Shown piece after piece: positions 63,903 through 64,000 of a stretch of 64,000 bases of DNA. Source of the stretch: Sycon ciliatum (lineage: Eukaryota; Porifera; Calcarea; Leucosolenida; Sycettidae); the NCBI RefSeq assembly GCF_964019385.1, contig NC_088643.1, forward strand, positions 19,659,745 to 19,723,744, given 5' to 3'. Each line of letters starts with the position of its first letter. The first letter of the stretch is position 1. The translations under genes were made by a program, and so were the position numbers. The notes below the pieces were generated by a model. That model saw only the letters and a program-made list of their open reading frames with translations. It was not told where the DNA came from and did no database searches.

Positions 63903-64000
63903 ATACTGCTCTGTACATTCGTACACTGAGCACTCTACCTCGAGCTTCCTAGACCGGCCTTGTTTGTTCATACATGTACTTACCGTATTATCTCTAATAT

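Overview
This is metazoan nuclear DNA. Two genes have GT-AG introns and clear animal homologues, most introns hold microsatellites, and the intergenic space is full of short inverted-repeat elements. Very long (CA)n and (GA)n tracts, frequent TACATGTA-type words and a Polinton/Maverick element fit a marine invertebrate. I cannot fix the phylum from sequence alone. A 200-base run of N at 16301-16500 marks an assembly gap.

Layout. 1-14306 is almost gene-free. It holds microsatellites (one GA tract of about 480 bp), MITEs (short inverted-repeat transposon derivatives), dispersed repeats and one weak candidate terminal exon at 5187-5497 (minus). 14313-27246 is a Polinton/Maverick-class element. 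It has terminal inverted repeats (TIRs) of about 1.1 kb, 5'-AG/CT-3' ends and an exact 6-bp target-site duplication, TGTATT. It carries a decayed, intron-containing protein-primed type DNA polymerase B (minus), two small ORFs and an adenain-like protease fused through a (AAG)32 tract to a DDE integrase with a chromodomain-like tail (plus). I see no packaging ATPase or capsid gene. Both TIRs hold dense arrays of CArG-box-like and DR1-like motifs and two tRNA-like A/B-box segments each. 27247-29600 is a cluster of foldback elements. 29620-32730 is a non-LTR retrotransposon with an intact 986-codon endonuclease/reverse transcriptase ORF.

The right half is genic. A five-finger C2H2 protein is encoded at 34115-35248 with a probable upstream 5'UTR exon. 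A 50-residue single-pass membrane microprotein with a strong Kozak context lies at 37707-37859 (minus). A TRAPPC10 orthologue, a TRAPP II tethering-complex subunit, spans about 40257-59855 in 23 exons whose phases join without a break. Its 3' end faces a convergent gene for a protein with two C-terminal SH3 domains (61012-63300, minus, 5' part beyond the window). The TRAPPC10 introns hold a SINE-like element, several MITEs, a minisatellite, tandem repeats that copy a splice acceptor, and the 3' half of an antisense LTR retrotransposon.

The most unusual items are the TIR regulatory-motif arrays, the protease-polylysine-integrase fusion, a family of very small hAT-like palindromes with exact 8-bp target duplications, and the microprotein.
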